From contig DGHR01000014.1 in assembly GCA_002392745.1 (NCBI GenBank), positions 76,050-140,049 of the forward strand: a stretch of DNA of 64,000 nucleotides. Reading direction: 5' to 3'. The DNA is from Bacteroidales bacterium UBA3843. GTDB lineage: Bacteria; Bacteroidota; Bacteroidia; Bacteroidales; Paludibacteraceae. Position 1 is the stretch's first letter, and the number at the start of each line of letters is the position of its first letter. Of the stretch, positions 51,071-59,698 are shown in pieces. A program made the position numbers and the translations under genes. Under the pieces are notes generated by a model. It did not search any database, was not told the origin of the DNA, and was given only the letters and a program-made list of their open reading frames with translations.

Positions 51071-51790
51071 GTGGAAGCAAAAGTAATGGCTATCGGAAAT
51101 GTGACACCGGATAGTTTTTATGCGGGTTCACGGATAACGTCGGTTGCGGAGGTGCTGGCTTGGGCCTCCCAATCACTTTCCGACGGTGCTGCCATCTTGG
51201 ATATCGGAGGATGCTCCACTCGCCCCGGTAGCCAGCCACCGGAAACAGAAGAGGAATGGGCTCGTCTTGAACCGGCTCTGATAGCTCTGAAAAAATCCTT
51301 TCCCGAGGCGACTCTCTCGTTAGATACATATCGGCCGGAAATAGCCCGCAGGGCACTGGAGAGTTTCGGTCCGATGATTATCAATGATGTTTCGGGAGGA
51401 TGCACAGAGATGTACAATCTGGTCCGTTCCCATGGAGTACCGTACATATGGACTCTACGTGGTGATTACGGACTACCCGAACGGATGGCGGATCAGATGG
51501 CGGGTGTTGAATTGATTCTGGACCCCGGAATCGGTTTTACCGGAGGCATAGAGAGAGACTATGACTGTATGCGCCGCCTTTCCTATCTGCAACGGTATGG
51601 ATGTTCTATATTAATAGGAGTCAGCCGCAAATCGATGCTCTATAAACCGCTGGGACTCACACCGGAGGAAAGTCTGGCTCCCACACAAGTCCTGCATCTA
51701 TATGCTTTGCAACAAGGAGCATCCATATTACGCGTACACGATGTGCGGGCTGCTATGGAAACGATAGATATATATAAGAGAATATGTTAG
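51071..51790 (+). CDS. folP: Dihydropteroate synthase
   Basis: 239 aa if read from the GTG at 51071 (MEAKVMAIGNVTPDSFYAGS); an ATG at 51086 would drop the first strand residues. Pterin-site motifs: NVTPDSF, DIGGCSTRPGS, SLDTYRPEIARRAL, IINDVSGG, LDPGIGFTGG, IGVSRKSML, and RVHDV at the end. It is about 30 residues shorter than usual through trimmed loops. It condenses pABA with the pterin diphosphate in folate synthesis. Overlaps cdaA by 7 bp, a conserved pair in Bacteroidales. The -7 box so close to the start suggests a very short leader or none. Confidence 0.93.
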   Translation: MEAKVMAIGNVTPDSFYAGSRITSVAEVLAWASQSLSDGAAILDIGGCSTRPGSQPPETEEEWARLEPALIALKKSFPEATLSLDTYRPEIARRALESFGPMIINDVSGGCTEMYNLVRSHGVPYIWTLRGDYGLPERMADQMAGVELILDPGIGFTGGIERDYDCMRRLSYLQRYGCSILIGVSRKSMLYKPLGLTPEESLAPTQVLHLYALQQGASILRVHDVRAAMETIDIYKRIC

Positions 51791-52563
51791 CATTCAATTT
51801 CGGGTTCAAGGATTTGATAGACGTACTGCTTGTAGCTATCATCCTTTATGAGACATACCGCCTGTTACGCCGGACGGGGGCGGGCAATTTGTTCTGGGGT
51901 ATTCTGGCCTTCATCGTTATGTGGTTTCTGGTCAGTTTTGTCTTCCAACTGGATCTCACCGGTGCACTCTTCGACCGCATTATCTCTGTGGGGGCCATTG
52001 CTCTGATAATAATATTTCAAGAGGAGATACGTATGTTTTTCAATCGAATAGGTGCACGCTTCTCTTCTTTACAATTTCTGCGCCGCCGTAATCCCGAACA
52101 AGAAGCGGCTTCCCGCCAGCAGATACTGGAGATAACTCAGGCATGCCGGCATATGGCTTCTACGAAGACAGGTGCACTCATCGTAATGGCCGGTGAGACC
52201 GGATTGAAAGATATTACCGACACTGGTGAACGGCTTGACGCCCAAGTATCGGCTCGTCTCATAGAGAATATATTTTTCAAGAACACGCCTCTCCATGACG
52301 GTGCGTTAGTCATAAAACAAGGCAAGATGCTGGCGGCAGCCTGCATTCTACCAGTCAGCAAAAATCCCACCATTCCTCAGTATTACGGTCTGCGCCACCG
52401 AGCGGCACTCGGGTTGACAGAAAAAACGGACGCGACATGTATTGTCGTGTCCGAAGAAACAGGCCATATTTCCGTGGCTCAAGATGGTAAAATCCGTGAG
52501 GTAAAGGAGGACGAATTATTCCTCGTACTTCATTCGGGCTCTGCTTCCGCCGGGGCGAGCTAA
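51784..52563 (+). CDS. cdaA: Diadenylate cyclase CdaA
   Basis: 259 aa. Three N-terminal membrane helices (about 10-85), then the DAC domain: RHMASTKTGALIVMAGETGLKDITDTGERLDAQVSARLIENIFFKNTPLHDGALVIKQGKM with the DGA motif, and YGLRHRAALGLTEKTDATCIVVSEETGHISVAQDG with RHR. It makes c-di-AMP, which controls osmolytes and wall synthesis. Its 3' end overlaps the convergent outer-membrane protein gene by 48 bp. Confidence 0.95.
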   Translation: MLAFNFGFKDLIDVLLVAIILYETYRLLRRTGAGNLFWGILAFIVMWFLVSFVFQLDLTGALFDRIISVGAIALIIIFQEEIRMFFNRIGARFSSLQFLRRRNPEQEAASRQQILEITQACRHMASTKTGALIVMAGETGLKDITDTGERLDAQVSARLIENIFFKNTPLHDGALVIKQGKMLAAACILPVSKNPTIPQYYGLRHRAALGLTEKTDATCIVVSEETGHISVAQDGKIREVKEDELFLVLHSGSASAGAS

Positions 52564-53583
52564 ACTATGATATGAATCGCGGCAGAGCACGCACTGACCC
52601 GGTTCCGGCAATTGGAACAAAATCGTAAATTTCAAACCAATCATCAAGTTGTTGACTGATGCGGCGAAACCATCAGTTGACATAATGTCGTTCATTACCA
52701 GATTGTCCACCATAGACCGGGTATTGTAAACCGGAGCGGTAGCTCCCTCATTATAACGCAGGTTTCCTTCGATAGGCACAATTTTGTCTGGATTTTCCAT
52801 GTCACGCGTCCCTAAAGCCAATTGGTTGCTATTGTAGTGGATATCCATCAAACCATAATCGATAAATCCGGCTAAACGGTATTCTATTTTGCGTTTCGGA
52901 ACATCATATCCCACTGCGTCGTTTACAACGCCGATGCGACCGCCAATTTCGAAGCTCAAATCTACATTCATGTTTAATTTGGTCTTCACGCCACCGCTCA
53001 CTTTCAAATCGTTGAAAAATTGGTACTCGGGTTGATTGCGCAAATTATCAATGTCGGTATATTTTCCGTAAGTAGTCACCAAAGCCGTAGAACGGGTCTT
53101 TGTCCATGCATTCATTCCCAATTTTACACCGGCCAGCATGTAGAATTTCCGATGTTGCACACCCACCATTACCGGAATCTGTACTGCTATATTGTTGTAA
53201 TTATCCTGACGGTCTTTCACTTCATAAACATAATCAAATGTTTCTCCGTCCAAGTCTGTTTGATTCAGGAGAGTTACCTCTTGGCTGCTTCCTTGCATAA
53301 AACTAGTCATACCCCCCTGCGCTCCAACGCCGACATCAAACAAGAACCGGGTTTGACTATATGTCGGTCCGGCCTGTAGTTCATATAAGAATCCAAGCCC
53401 GCCGGCTACACCAAAACTAGTGCTATATTTACTTTTAGATGGCAATAACGACCATTCTCCCAGTGTAGCATATGCACCCACATAATTATTCACCTTGGCA
53501 TTCATGCTTCCCGAAAGCAGCAGAGCAGGCAATAGAAACAGATATAAGTGATGTTTTTTCACGGAATAATTTGTTTGTCTCAA
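52516..53583 (-). CDS. Outer-membrane beta-barrel protein, unknown
   Basis: 355 aa. Signal peptide (HLYLFLLPALLLSGSMNA), then alternating strands of an eight-to-ten-stranded barrel (NNYVGAYATLGEWSLLP, FGVAGGLGFLYELQAG, FLFDVGVGAQGG, VQIPVMVGVQHRKFYMLAGVKLGMNAW, DLSFEIGGRIGVV, YRLAGFIDYGLMDI) and the last strand LMIGLKFTILFQL. After it comes PEPGQCVLCRDSYHSLARPGGSRARMKYEE, with a CxxC and a tail that overlaps cdaA on the other strand by 48 bp. The family is unknown to me beyond porin-like/PorT-like fold. Promoter at 53650-53680. Confidence 0.82.
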   Translation of the reverse strand: MRQTNYSVKKHHLYLFLLPALLLSGSMNAKVNNYVGAYATLGEWSLLPSKSKYSTSFGVAGGLGFLYELQAGPTYSQTRFLFDVGVGAQGGMTSFMQGSSQEVTLLNQTDLDGETFDYVYEVKDRQDNYNNIAVQIPVMVGVQHRKFYMLAGVKLGMNAWTKTRSTALVTTYGKYTDIDNLRNQPEYQFFNDLKVSGGVKTKLNMNVDLSFEIGGRIGVVNDAVGYDVPKRKIEYRLAGFIDYGLMDIHYNSNQLALGTRDMENPDKIVPIEGNLRYNEGATAPVYNTRSMVDNLVMNDIMSTDGFAASVNNLMIGLKFTILFQLPEPGQCVLCRDSYHSLARPGGSRARMKYEE

Positions 53584-53601
53584 AAAAAATTACTACTTTT
53601 G
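53571..53601 (+). promoter_or_regulatory. Promoter of metG
   Basis: TTGTTTGTCTC (TTG at 53571-53573), 20 nt, TACTTTTG at 53594-53601. The box lies within the first codons of the divergent gene. Confidence 0.75.
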
Positions 53602-53649
53602 CAGCCGATTTCCATTCTATTGGTAACGGAGTGGACTTCTTTTGCGGCG

Positions 53650-53680
53650 CAAAAGTAATACATTTTTTTAATATACGCAA
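53650..53680 (-). promoter_or_regulatory. Promoter of the outer-membrane protein gene
   Basis: Minus strand: TTGCGTATATT (TTG at 53678-53680), 20 nt, TACTTTTG at 53650-53657. Its transcript would overlap the metG transcript by about 30 nt. Confidence 0.85.
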
Positions 53681-53716
53681 ATTTTTTTCATATTCTGCAC
53701 AAAAAATACACAAAAT

Positions 53717-55792
53717 ATGGCATTTAATCGTACTTTAATCACAGCTGCATTGCCGTATGCGAACGGTCCAGTGCACATCGGTCATCTGGCTGGAGTGTAT
53801 GTACCAGCCGACATTTATGCGCGCTATTTGCGCTTGAAGGGTCAGGAAGTACTCTTTGTAGGAGGAAGCGACGAGCATGGCGTGCCCGTAACTATCCGTG
53901 CGCGCAAAGAGGGGATTACTACACAGCAAGTGGTAGACCGTTACCATGAACTTATCCGTCGTTCGTTTGCAGAGTTTGGCATCAGTTATGATATCTATTC
54001 ACGTACTACATCCGCCATTCATCATCGCTTCGCCGCCGATTATTTCCGCGCAATGTACGATGCCGGACAGTTTGTAGAAGAGACCAGTGAACAATTCTAT
54101 GATCCCGAGACGGGACATTTTCTCACAGACCGAAACATCCGCGGCGAATGTCCGCGTTGTCATTCGTTGGGCGCATACGGAGACCAATGTGAAAAATGTG
54201 GTGCTACACTCTCGCCGGACGAACTGATTAATCCATATAATGCGGAGACTGGCAATGCATTGGCTAAAAAGGCTACCAAGCACTGGTATCTGCCGCTTGA
54301 CCAGTATCAGACGTGGCTTGAAGACTGGATTCTCAATCATCACAAAGAGTGGCGTCCTAATGTATACGGGCAATGCAAAAGCTGGCTGGACGGCGGGCTC
54401 AAGCCACGTGCAGTAACCCGCGATTTGGATTGGGGTATTCCTGTTCCAATAGAAGGAGCAGAAGGCAAAGTGCTTTATGTTTGGTTTGATGCCCCCATCG
54501 GATATATTTCCAACACAAAAGAACTCTGTGATGCACAGCCGGAGAAATACGGACCTTGGGAAAAATGGTGGAAACAGCCGGATACGCGTATGATTCATTT
54601 TATCGGTAAAGACAATATCGTTTTTCACTGTATAGTTTTTCCGGCTATGCTCAAGGCACAGGGATATAATTTGCCGGATAATGTGCCCGCAAACGAATTC
54701 CTGAATCTAGAGGGGGACAAAATTTCCACCAGCCGTAATTGGGCTGTATGGCTCAATGAGTACCTTGAAGATTTTCCCGGCAAGCAGGATGTCTTGCGCT
54801 ACGTTCTTACTGCTAATGCACCGGAAACCAAAGACAATGATTTCACATGGGCGGATTTTCAGGCGCGCAACAACAATGAGTTGGTGGCCATATATGGCAA
54901 TTTTATCAATCGTGCACTTGTGCTTACCGGCAAATATTTCGGTGGCGAGGTTCCCGCCCGCGGACAGTTGACCGATTATGACAACCAGACGGTAGAAGAG
55001 TTCAAGAACGTCAAGGCTACATTAGAGCAACTTCTTGACAATTTCCGTTTCCGCGATGCGCAGCGCGAAGCAATGAATCTGGCACGAATCGGAAATAAAT
55101 ATCTAGCGGACACCGAACCATGGAAACTGGCTAAGACCGACATGGAACGTACAGCGACAGTGCTGCACATGGCGTTGCAGATAGCAGCAAACTTAGCTAT
55201 CGCTTTTGAGCCATTCCTGCCGTTCTCTTCCGAAAAATTAAAAGGAATGCTGAATCTGGATCATGCTATCGGTTGGGCAGATCTCGGGCGTATTGATTTA
55301 TTGTCTGCCGGACATCGGCTTGGTCAGGTAAGTTTGCTTTTTGAGAAGATAGAGGATGAGGCAATCCGGACCCAATTGGAACGTCTGGAGCGCATCAAGC
55401 GTGAGAATGAGGAAACTGCCAAACAAGAGGTGCTCAAGAATTGGCGTCCCGAACCAATCAAAGACTCTACCACTATCGATGAATTCGACAAAATGGATAT
55501 ACGTGTAGCTACCGTGCTTGAATGCAGCAACGTCAAGAAGTCCGACCGATTGCTTCAGTTCCGTTTGGATGATGGCATGGGTGGGCGAACCATCCTGTCG
55601 GGTATAGCACAGAGTTATCCCAATCCATCGGAATTAGTAGGAAAACAAGTACTATTCATCGCTAATTTCCCTCCACGCAAAATGATGGGAATTGAGTCGC
55701 AGGGCATGATTCTATCTGCAGTAGATGCCGATGGTAAGTTAGTGGTCACTACAGTTTCTACACCTGTCAAGAATGGTTGTCCGGTCGGATAA
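53717..55792 (+). CDS. metG: Methionyl-tRNA synthetase
   Basis: 691 aa. HIGH motif PYANGPVHIGHLAGVYVPADIYARYLR, zinc knuckle CPRCHSLGAYGDQCEKCG, KMSKS as GDKISTSRN, anticodon helix bundle, and the C-terminal tRNA-binding (EMAP-like) domain (DEFDKMDIRVATVLECSNVKKSDRLLQFRLDDGMGGRTILSGIAQSYPN... GKQVLFIANFPPRKMMGIESQGMILSA). KISTS instead of KMSKS is the normal form in this group. tRNA-Met follows it after 102 bp. Confidence 0.97.
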   Translation: MAFNRTLITAALPYANGPVHIGHLAGVYVPADIYARYLRLKGQEVLFVGGSDEHGVPVTIRARKEGITTQQVVDRYHELIRRSFAEFGISYDIYSRTTSAIHHRFAADYFRAMYDAGQFVEETSEQFYDPETGHFLTDRNIRGECPRCHSLGAYGDQCEKCGATLSPDELINPYNAETGNALAKKATKHWYLPLDQYQTWLEDWILNHHKEWRPNVYGQCKSWLDGGLKPRAVTRDLDWGIPVPIEGAEGKVLYVWFDAPIGYISNTKELCDAQPEKYGPWEKWWKQPDTRMIHFIGKDNIVFHCIVFPAMLKAQGYNLPDNVPANEFLNLEGDKISTSRNWAVWLNEYLEDFPGKQDVLRYVLTANAPETKDNDFTWADFQARNNNELVAIYGNFINRALVLTGKYFGGEVPARGQLTDYDNQTVEEFKNVKATLEQLLDNFRFRDAQREAMNLARIGNKYLADTEPWKLAKTDMERTATVLHMALQIAANLAIAFEPFLPFSSEKLKGMLNLDHAIGWADLGRIDLLSAGHRLGQVSLLFEKIEDEAIRTQLERLERIKRENEETAKQEVLKNWRPEPIKDSTTIDEFDKMDIRVATVLECSNVKKSDRLLQFRLDDGMGGRTILSGIAQSYPNPSELVGKQVLFIANFPPRKMMGIESQGMILSAVDADGKLVVTTVSTPVKNGCPVG

Positions 55793-55835
55793 TTATATAA
55801 TTTGAGCGAAAAAGTGCAAATTTATTGCAAAAAAT

Positions 55836-55866
55836 TTGCGTATGTCAAAAAAAAGCAGTACTTTTG
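55836..55866 (+). promoter_or_regulatory. Promoter of tRNA-Met
   Basis: TTGCGTATGTC (TTG at 55836-55838), 20 nt, TACTTTTG at 55859-55866; the tRNA starts 28 bp downstream. Confidence 0.88.
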
Positions 55867-55894
55867 CACCCGCTTTCGCTTGTACGAGATGCGA

Positions 55895-55968
55895 GGCGGG
55901 ATAGCTCAGCTGGTTAGAGCGCATGATTCATAATCATGAGGTCCCCAGTTCAATCCTGGGTCCCGCTA
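55895..55968 (+). tRNA. tRNA-Met (CAT), elongator type
   Basis: 74 nt, no encoded CCA. Acceptor GGCGGGA/TCCCGCT (first pair G-U), D-arm GCTCAGCTGGTTAGAGC, anticodon arm CATGA-TTCATAA-TCATG, T-arm CCCAG-TTCAATC-CTGGG. It lacks the three G-C anticodon pairs of an initiator. A CAT tRNA could also be the Ile2 form; the acceptor and arm fit elongator Met better. Confidence 0.9.
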
Positions 55969-55970
55969 CG

Positions 55971-56006
55971 AAGAGAGACGGTCAACTGACCGTCTCTCTT
56001 GTTTCT
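55971..56006 (+). terminator. Terminator of tRNA-Met
   Basis: AAGAGAGACGGTCA and TGACCGTCTCTCTT form a perfect 14-bp inverted repeat (55971-56000) with a 2-nt centre, followed by GTTTCT. It begins 2 bp past the tRNA. Confidence 0.85.
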
Positions 56007-56026
56007 ATTCCCATTAAAAAGCTCTT

Positions 56027-57019
56027 CTATCCTACGTTGAATTGTGAACCACCGATAAATTCTCGCAAAATAGAGGTGCGAGGAATGAATGAAGCCTCCA
56101 GCGGGTCAAAAAAGCTGAGGTAGAAGAGCAGTCGCTCAGCTATAGCGTATTCTTCAGCAGATGCTGGTACAGTCTGCAATGCCCGCTCAACGTCTACTTT
56201 GATAGCCGGTAATTCATATGTCATCGAAGTGTCAAATAGCGCATCGGCTTCCGCGCGGAACGGCTCTATCCATTTCTCTTCTCCTTCACGCACAGCAGCC
56301 CACGTAGCAATCGTTCTCTGCGGACTCTTTCCACGTGTGCGCAAGTCGCGGCTCATACGGCGTAACAGCCTGTGGGCATAAGTCGGTATCCATCGTTCTC
56401 CATCCAATGAAACCGGGCTCATCGGAGCGGCGTAGATTTTGTATTTGCAGGCGGAATCAATATGTTCTGTCAAAAGCGGATTCAATGCATGAATACCTTC
56501 TATCACCAGAATTGAACCGGGCTCTAATTGCAGTGTTTCTCCGTTATATTCCCGGCGTTCTTCGGCAAAATTAAATGTTGGAAGTGCCACTTCTTTGCCG
56601 GCTATCAGCGCCTTCAGGTCTTCTGCTAATTGTTTCAGGTCAATAGCGTAAACAGACTCATAATCTTTTTCGCCGTCCTCTTTGCGGGGCGTCAATGAAC
56701 CATCCACATACCAATTATCCAGTGACAACGCTACGGGTTTTCGGCCTTCCGCCAGCAGTGACAGACATAGGCGGTGTGACGTGCTGGTTTTCCCGCTTGA
56801 GGACGGACCGGCAATTAATACAACGCGCACGTTAGCGCGCGAACATATATCTTGTGCGATGCGCGTGAGTTGCAGTTCATGGTAATCTTCTCCTTCCGCG
56901 ACCAGTTCTGCGGCGCGACCGCGTTCTATCTGTTCGTTGATATAGGCCACACGATGACGCTGCTTTTCTTCCTCGGTGGGGTAGTGAAACGTGATAAACT
57001 TGAAGTCTTTGTCTTTCAT
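56027..57019 (-). CDS. Uridine kinase-like nucleoside kinase
   Basis: 330 aa. The P-loop is VVLIAGPSSSGKTSTSHRLCLSLLAEG (about 67-90), followed by LSLDNWYVDGSLTPRKEDGEKDYESVYAIDLKQL (lid and substrate site) and ILVIEGIHALNPLLTEHI (Walker B-like). Family: phosphoribulokinase/uridine kinase, the nucleoside kinase typical of Bacteroidales. The usual form is about 550 aa with an N-terminal TGS-like part; here only about 60 residues precede the P-loop, so the gene is the short form. The last gene of the nfeD-floA series, 24 bp after priA. Confidence 0.85.
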   Translation of the reverse strand: MKDKDFKFITFHYPTEEEKQRHRVAYINEQIERGRAAELVAEGEDYHELQLTRIAQDICSRANVRVVLIAGPSSSGKTSTSHRLCLSLLAEGRKPVALSLDNWYVDGSLTPRKEDGEKDYESVYAIDLKQLAEDLKALIAGKEVALPTFNFAEERREYNGETLQLEPGSILVIEGIHALNPLLTEHIDSACKYKIYAAPMSPVSLDGERWIPTYAHRLLRRMSRDLRTRGKSPQRTIATWAAVREGEEKWIEPFRAEADALFDTSMTYELPAIKVDVERALQTVPASAEEYAIAERLLFYLSFFDPLEASFIPRTSILREFIGGSQFNVG

Positions 57020-57043
57020 ATCTGGGTATTTGTTATAGCCGGT

Positions 57044-59035
57044 TTATCCGATGGGGTCAATGTCAATGATGGCATTCACACTCCGGTAGTCGGCTTGCTG
57101 CAGGATAAAATCCATAGCTTCTCTAAGTCTTCTCTTTGCTTCCGATATATTAGCCCGGTGTTCGATACGCAAAGTTAACTCGCGGATATAATATGCCTGT
57201 ACTCTTTCTACAGAAGGTACAATAACGGTAGATACGCGCGGACCGAATATCTGTTGTAACCGTGTCTGCAATGCAGTAGCGGCACGGTCCACTCGCGCCC
57301 GGTCATGGTGGCGTAGTTGAAGCCGAATTATCCGATAGAATGGGGGATAATTGAATAGTCTGCGTTCGCGTAATTGTTGTTGGTAGAGTGCGTCATAGTC
57401 ATGAGTCTGCACCATCTGTAGTACGGGTGTTGACGGGTCGAATGACTGTATCCACACTTCGCCTCTCTTTCCTTTGCGTCCGGCACGTCCCGCCACTTGT
57501 TCCAACATTTGAAACGCACGCTCGTATGCCCGGAAATCCGGTTGGTTTAACATGGGGTCTGCGTTCATTACGGCCACTAACTGCACATCATCGAAATGCA
57601 GCCCTTTGGTAACCATCTGTGTCCCTATCAAAATGTCACATTCATGGCGCGAAAAGGCATTGATGATATCCTGATACGCGTTTTTGTTACGGGTGGTATC
57701 CAAATCCATGCGTAGCACGCGTGCATCCGGAAAAAGACTGTGAATCTCGTCTTCAATCCGTTCCGTGCCGAAGCCGATTGTCTTTAACTCGCCTCCGCAT
57801 TCGGGACAACGGTCAGGTATGGGCATCCGGTACCCGCAGTAATGGCATCGCAGTTCATGTGCGCGCATATGCAGTGTTAACGGCACGTCGCACTGTACAC
57901 AACGTGGCGGTTTACCGCACGAAGTACATTGTAATTGTGGTGCATAGCCGCGGCGGTTTTGAAAAAGAATGACTTGTTTGCCGGCATTCAGCGTGGTGCG
58001 CACTGCTTCCACCAAAGGGTCGCTGAAATGGTCGTACATCTCCTTACGCCTGTATTGTTGCTTCAGATCCACCAATCGTATCTCTGGCAGTTCTATACCT
58101 CCGTAGCGCTCGTTGAGTCTTACCAGCCCGTACACGTCCTGTTGCGCCAAATAGTATGATTCCACCGATGGTGTCGCTGTGCCGAGCAGTACGTGTGCTC
58201 CGTGTTCGCGCCCCAGCATAATCGCAGCTGCGCGTGCGTGATATCGCGGGGCGGGTTCAGCCTGTTTGTAACTGGTTTCATGCTCCTCGTCAACAATAAT
58301 CAGTCCTATATCGGGTATCGGCAGGAATATAGCACTGCGTGCGCCAATGACCACATGCGGCTCTTTGCTTGCCGAGGCATGGTAAATCATTTCTCGTTCG
58401 GCATCCGTAAAGCGGCTGTGATAGACCATCAGCTTGTCTCCGAAAATACGTTGCAGACGGCTGGTCAGCTGAGTTGTCAGTGCTATCTCGGGTACTAAGT
58501 ACAGTACGTTTTTCCCCTGTTCCAATTGCCTTTGAATGAGGTAGATGTAGATATCAGTCTTGCCACTGGAAGTGACACCATAAAGCAATGTGATGTTCTT
58601 ACCGGAATGCTGTAATTGTTCGATTTCATCGGCACATTTCTGCTGGGCGGCACTCAATGTATGCATGGGTTCAATCACTCCGGTGTATGGCTTAATCTGT
58701 ACCCGTCTGCGTTTCGGAGGGTCCATTAGCCGTTTATCCAATCCTCCCGGTAATGCAGCCGCCATCACTTCGCCTAATGTGCACATGTAATAATCACTCA
58801 TCCATTGCCATAGTGCCAGTTGCTCGTTCGATACCATCGGCGCCGTATCCACTATCGTATCTACGGGACGTATCTTGCCAATCCAATCGGCGGGCAACGC
58901 CTCGGTATGTTCGCGCAGGACAATGCCGCGCACCTGTTTACGCATCACAGGTACCAGTACCCGTGTGCCCGGCACGGGCATCGACAAATCATCCGAGATG
59001 CTATAGGTATAGGTATCTCGGATGGCAAGCGGCAA
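57044..59035 (-). CDS. priA: Primosomal helicase PriA
   Basis: 663 aa if started at TTG (59033-59035). N-terminal duplex-DNA binding part (LAIRDTYTYSISDDLSMPVPGTRVLVPV), Walker A LLYGVTSSGKTDIYIYL, DEEH box IIVDEEHETSYKQ, zinc fingers CTSCGKPPRCVQCDVPLTLHMRAHELRCHYCGYRMPIPDRCPECGG and motif VI region QVAGRAGRKGKRGEV. It restarts replication forks. The conserved N-terminal strand (YIDVILPL) is encoded upstream of the TTG, and the frame stays open only to the tdk stop codon (59069-59071), which is in the same frame; no ATG or GTG exists there. The start is therefore uncertain. Confidence 0.93.
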   Translation of the reverse strand: MPLAIRDTYTYSISDDLSMPVPGTRVLVPVMRKQVRGIVLREHTEALPADWIGKIRPVDTIVDTAPMVSNEQLALWQWMSDYYMCTLGEVMAAALPGGLDKRLMDPPKRRRVQIKPYTGVIEPMHTLSAAQQKCADEIEQLQHSGKNITLLYGVTSSGKTDIYIYLIQRQLEQGKNVLYLVPEIALTTQLTSRLQRIFGDKLMVYHSRFTDAEREMIYHASASKEPHVVIGARSAIFLPIPDIGLIIVDEEHETSYKQAEPAPRYHARAAAIMLGREHGAHVLLGTATPSVESYYLAQQDVYGLVRLNERYGGIELPEIRLVDLKQQYRRKEMYDHFSDPLVEAVRTTLNAGKQVILFQNRRGYAPQLQCTSCGKPPRCVQCDVPLTLHMRAHELRCHYCGYRMPIPDRCPECGGELKTIGFGTERIEDEIHSLFPDARVLRMDLDTTRNKNAYQDIINAFSRHECDILIGTQMVTKGLHFDDVQLVAVMNADPMLNQPDFRAYERAFQMLEQVAGRAGRKGKRGEVWIQSFDPSTPVLQMVQTHDYDALYQQQLRERRLFNYPPFYRIIRLQLRHHDRARVDRAATALQTRLQQIFGPRVSTVIVPSVERVQAYYIRELTLRIEHRANISEAKRRLREAMDFILQQADYRSVNAIIDIDPIG

Positions 59036-59068
59036 TATGACATCTATATAGCGGATAGAAGTTTGTAG

Positions 59069-59683
59069 TTATGTGTTAGGAGTGCTGTTTTCTTCTGCTT
59101 GCTCGGCGGAAACGGCTTTGTTGTAGCATGCACGGCACAATGGCTCGTAGCTCTCTGTCTCGCCCAAAAGAACCCGTTTGTCGCTCTGAACCAGACGGTG
59201 ACTCACGTATGCCAGGTCTCCGCAGTGGACACATATAGCATGCGTTTTATATACATCATCGGCAATAGCCATCAGCGCCGGTATCGGTCCAAAAGGCACG
59301 CCGCGGTAATCCATATCCAGACCGGCTACTATCACGCGTATGCCGCGGTTGGCCAGTTGTTGGCATACATCCACGATACCCATGTCGAAGAACTGTGCTT
59401 CGTCAATACCTACCACATCAATATCGTCCACCATCAGCAGTATGTTCTGGCTGCTGTCTACCGGTGTTGACTGAATCACATTGCGGTCGTGACTCACTAC
59501 GTCCTCCTCGCTGTAGCGCACGTCAATAGCCGGTTTGTAAATCTCCACGCGCAGGTTGGCAAACTTGGCGCGTTTCATACGACGAATCAGTTCTTCGGTC
59601 TTGCCGCTGAACATAGAACCGCATACTACCTCAATTGAGCCGCGGCGCAGAGCCGGTCCTTTGGTGTCTCGTTCGGAAAACAT
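59069..59683 (-). CDS. tdk: Thymidine kinase
   Basis: 204 aa. P-loop IEVVCGSMFSGKTEELIRRMKRAKFANLRVEIYKPAIDVRY, the DEAQF box VDVVGIDEAQFFDMGIV, the lid and zinc site CVHCGD...CRACYN, and GLDMDYRGVPFGPIPALMAIADDV. Type II thymidine kinase of the salvage route. 15 bp after recJ, and in frame with priA behind a single stop codon. Confidence 0.96.
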   Translation of the reverse strand: MFSERDTKGPALRRGSIEVVCGSMFSGKTEELIRRMKRAKFANLRVEIYKPAIDVRYSEEDVVSHDRNVIQSTPVDSSQNILLMVDDIDVVGIDEAQFFDMGIVDVCQQLANRGIRVIVAGLDMDYRGVPFGPIPALMAIADDVYKTHAICVHCGDLAYVSHRLVQSDKRVLLGETESYEPLCRACYNKAVSAEQAEENSTPNT

Positions 59684-59698
59684 AAGCTGTATATTTTT

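Noticed and set aside
55895..55968. Initiator tRNA-Met
   Set aside because: The anticodon stem lacks the three G-C pairs and position 1-72 is a G-U pair instead of the initiator mismatch.
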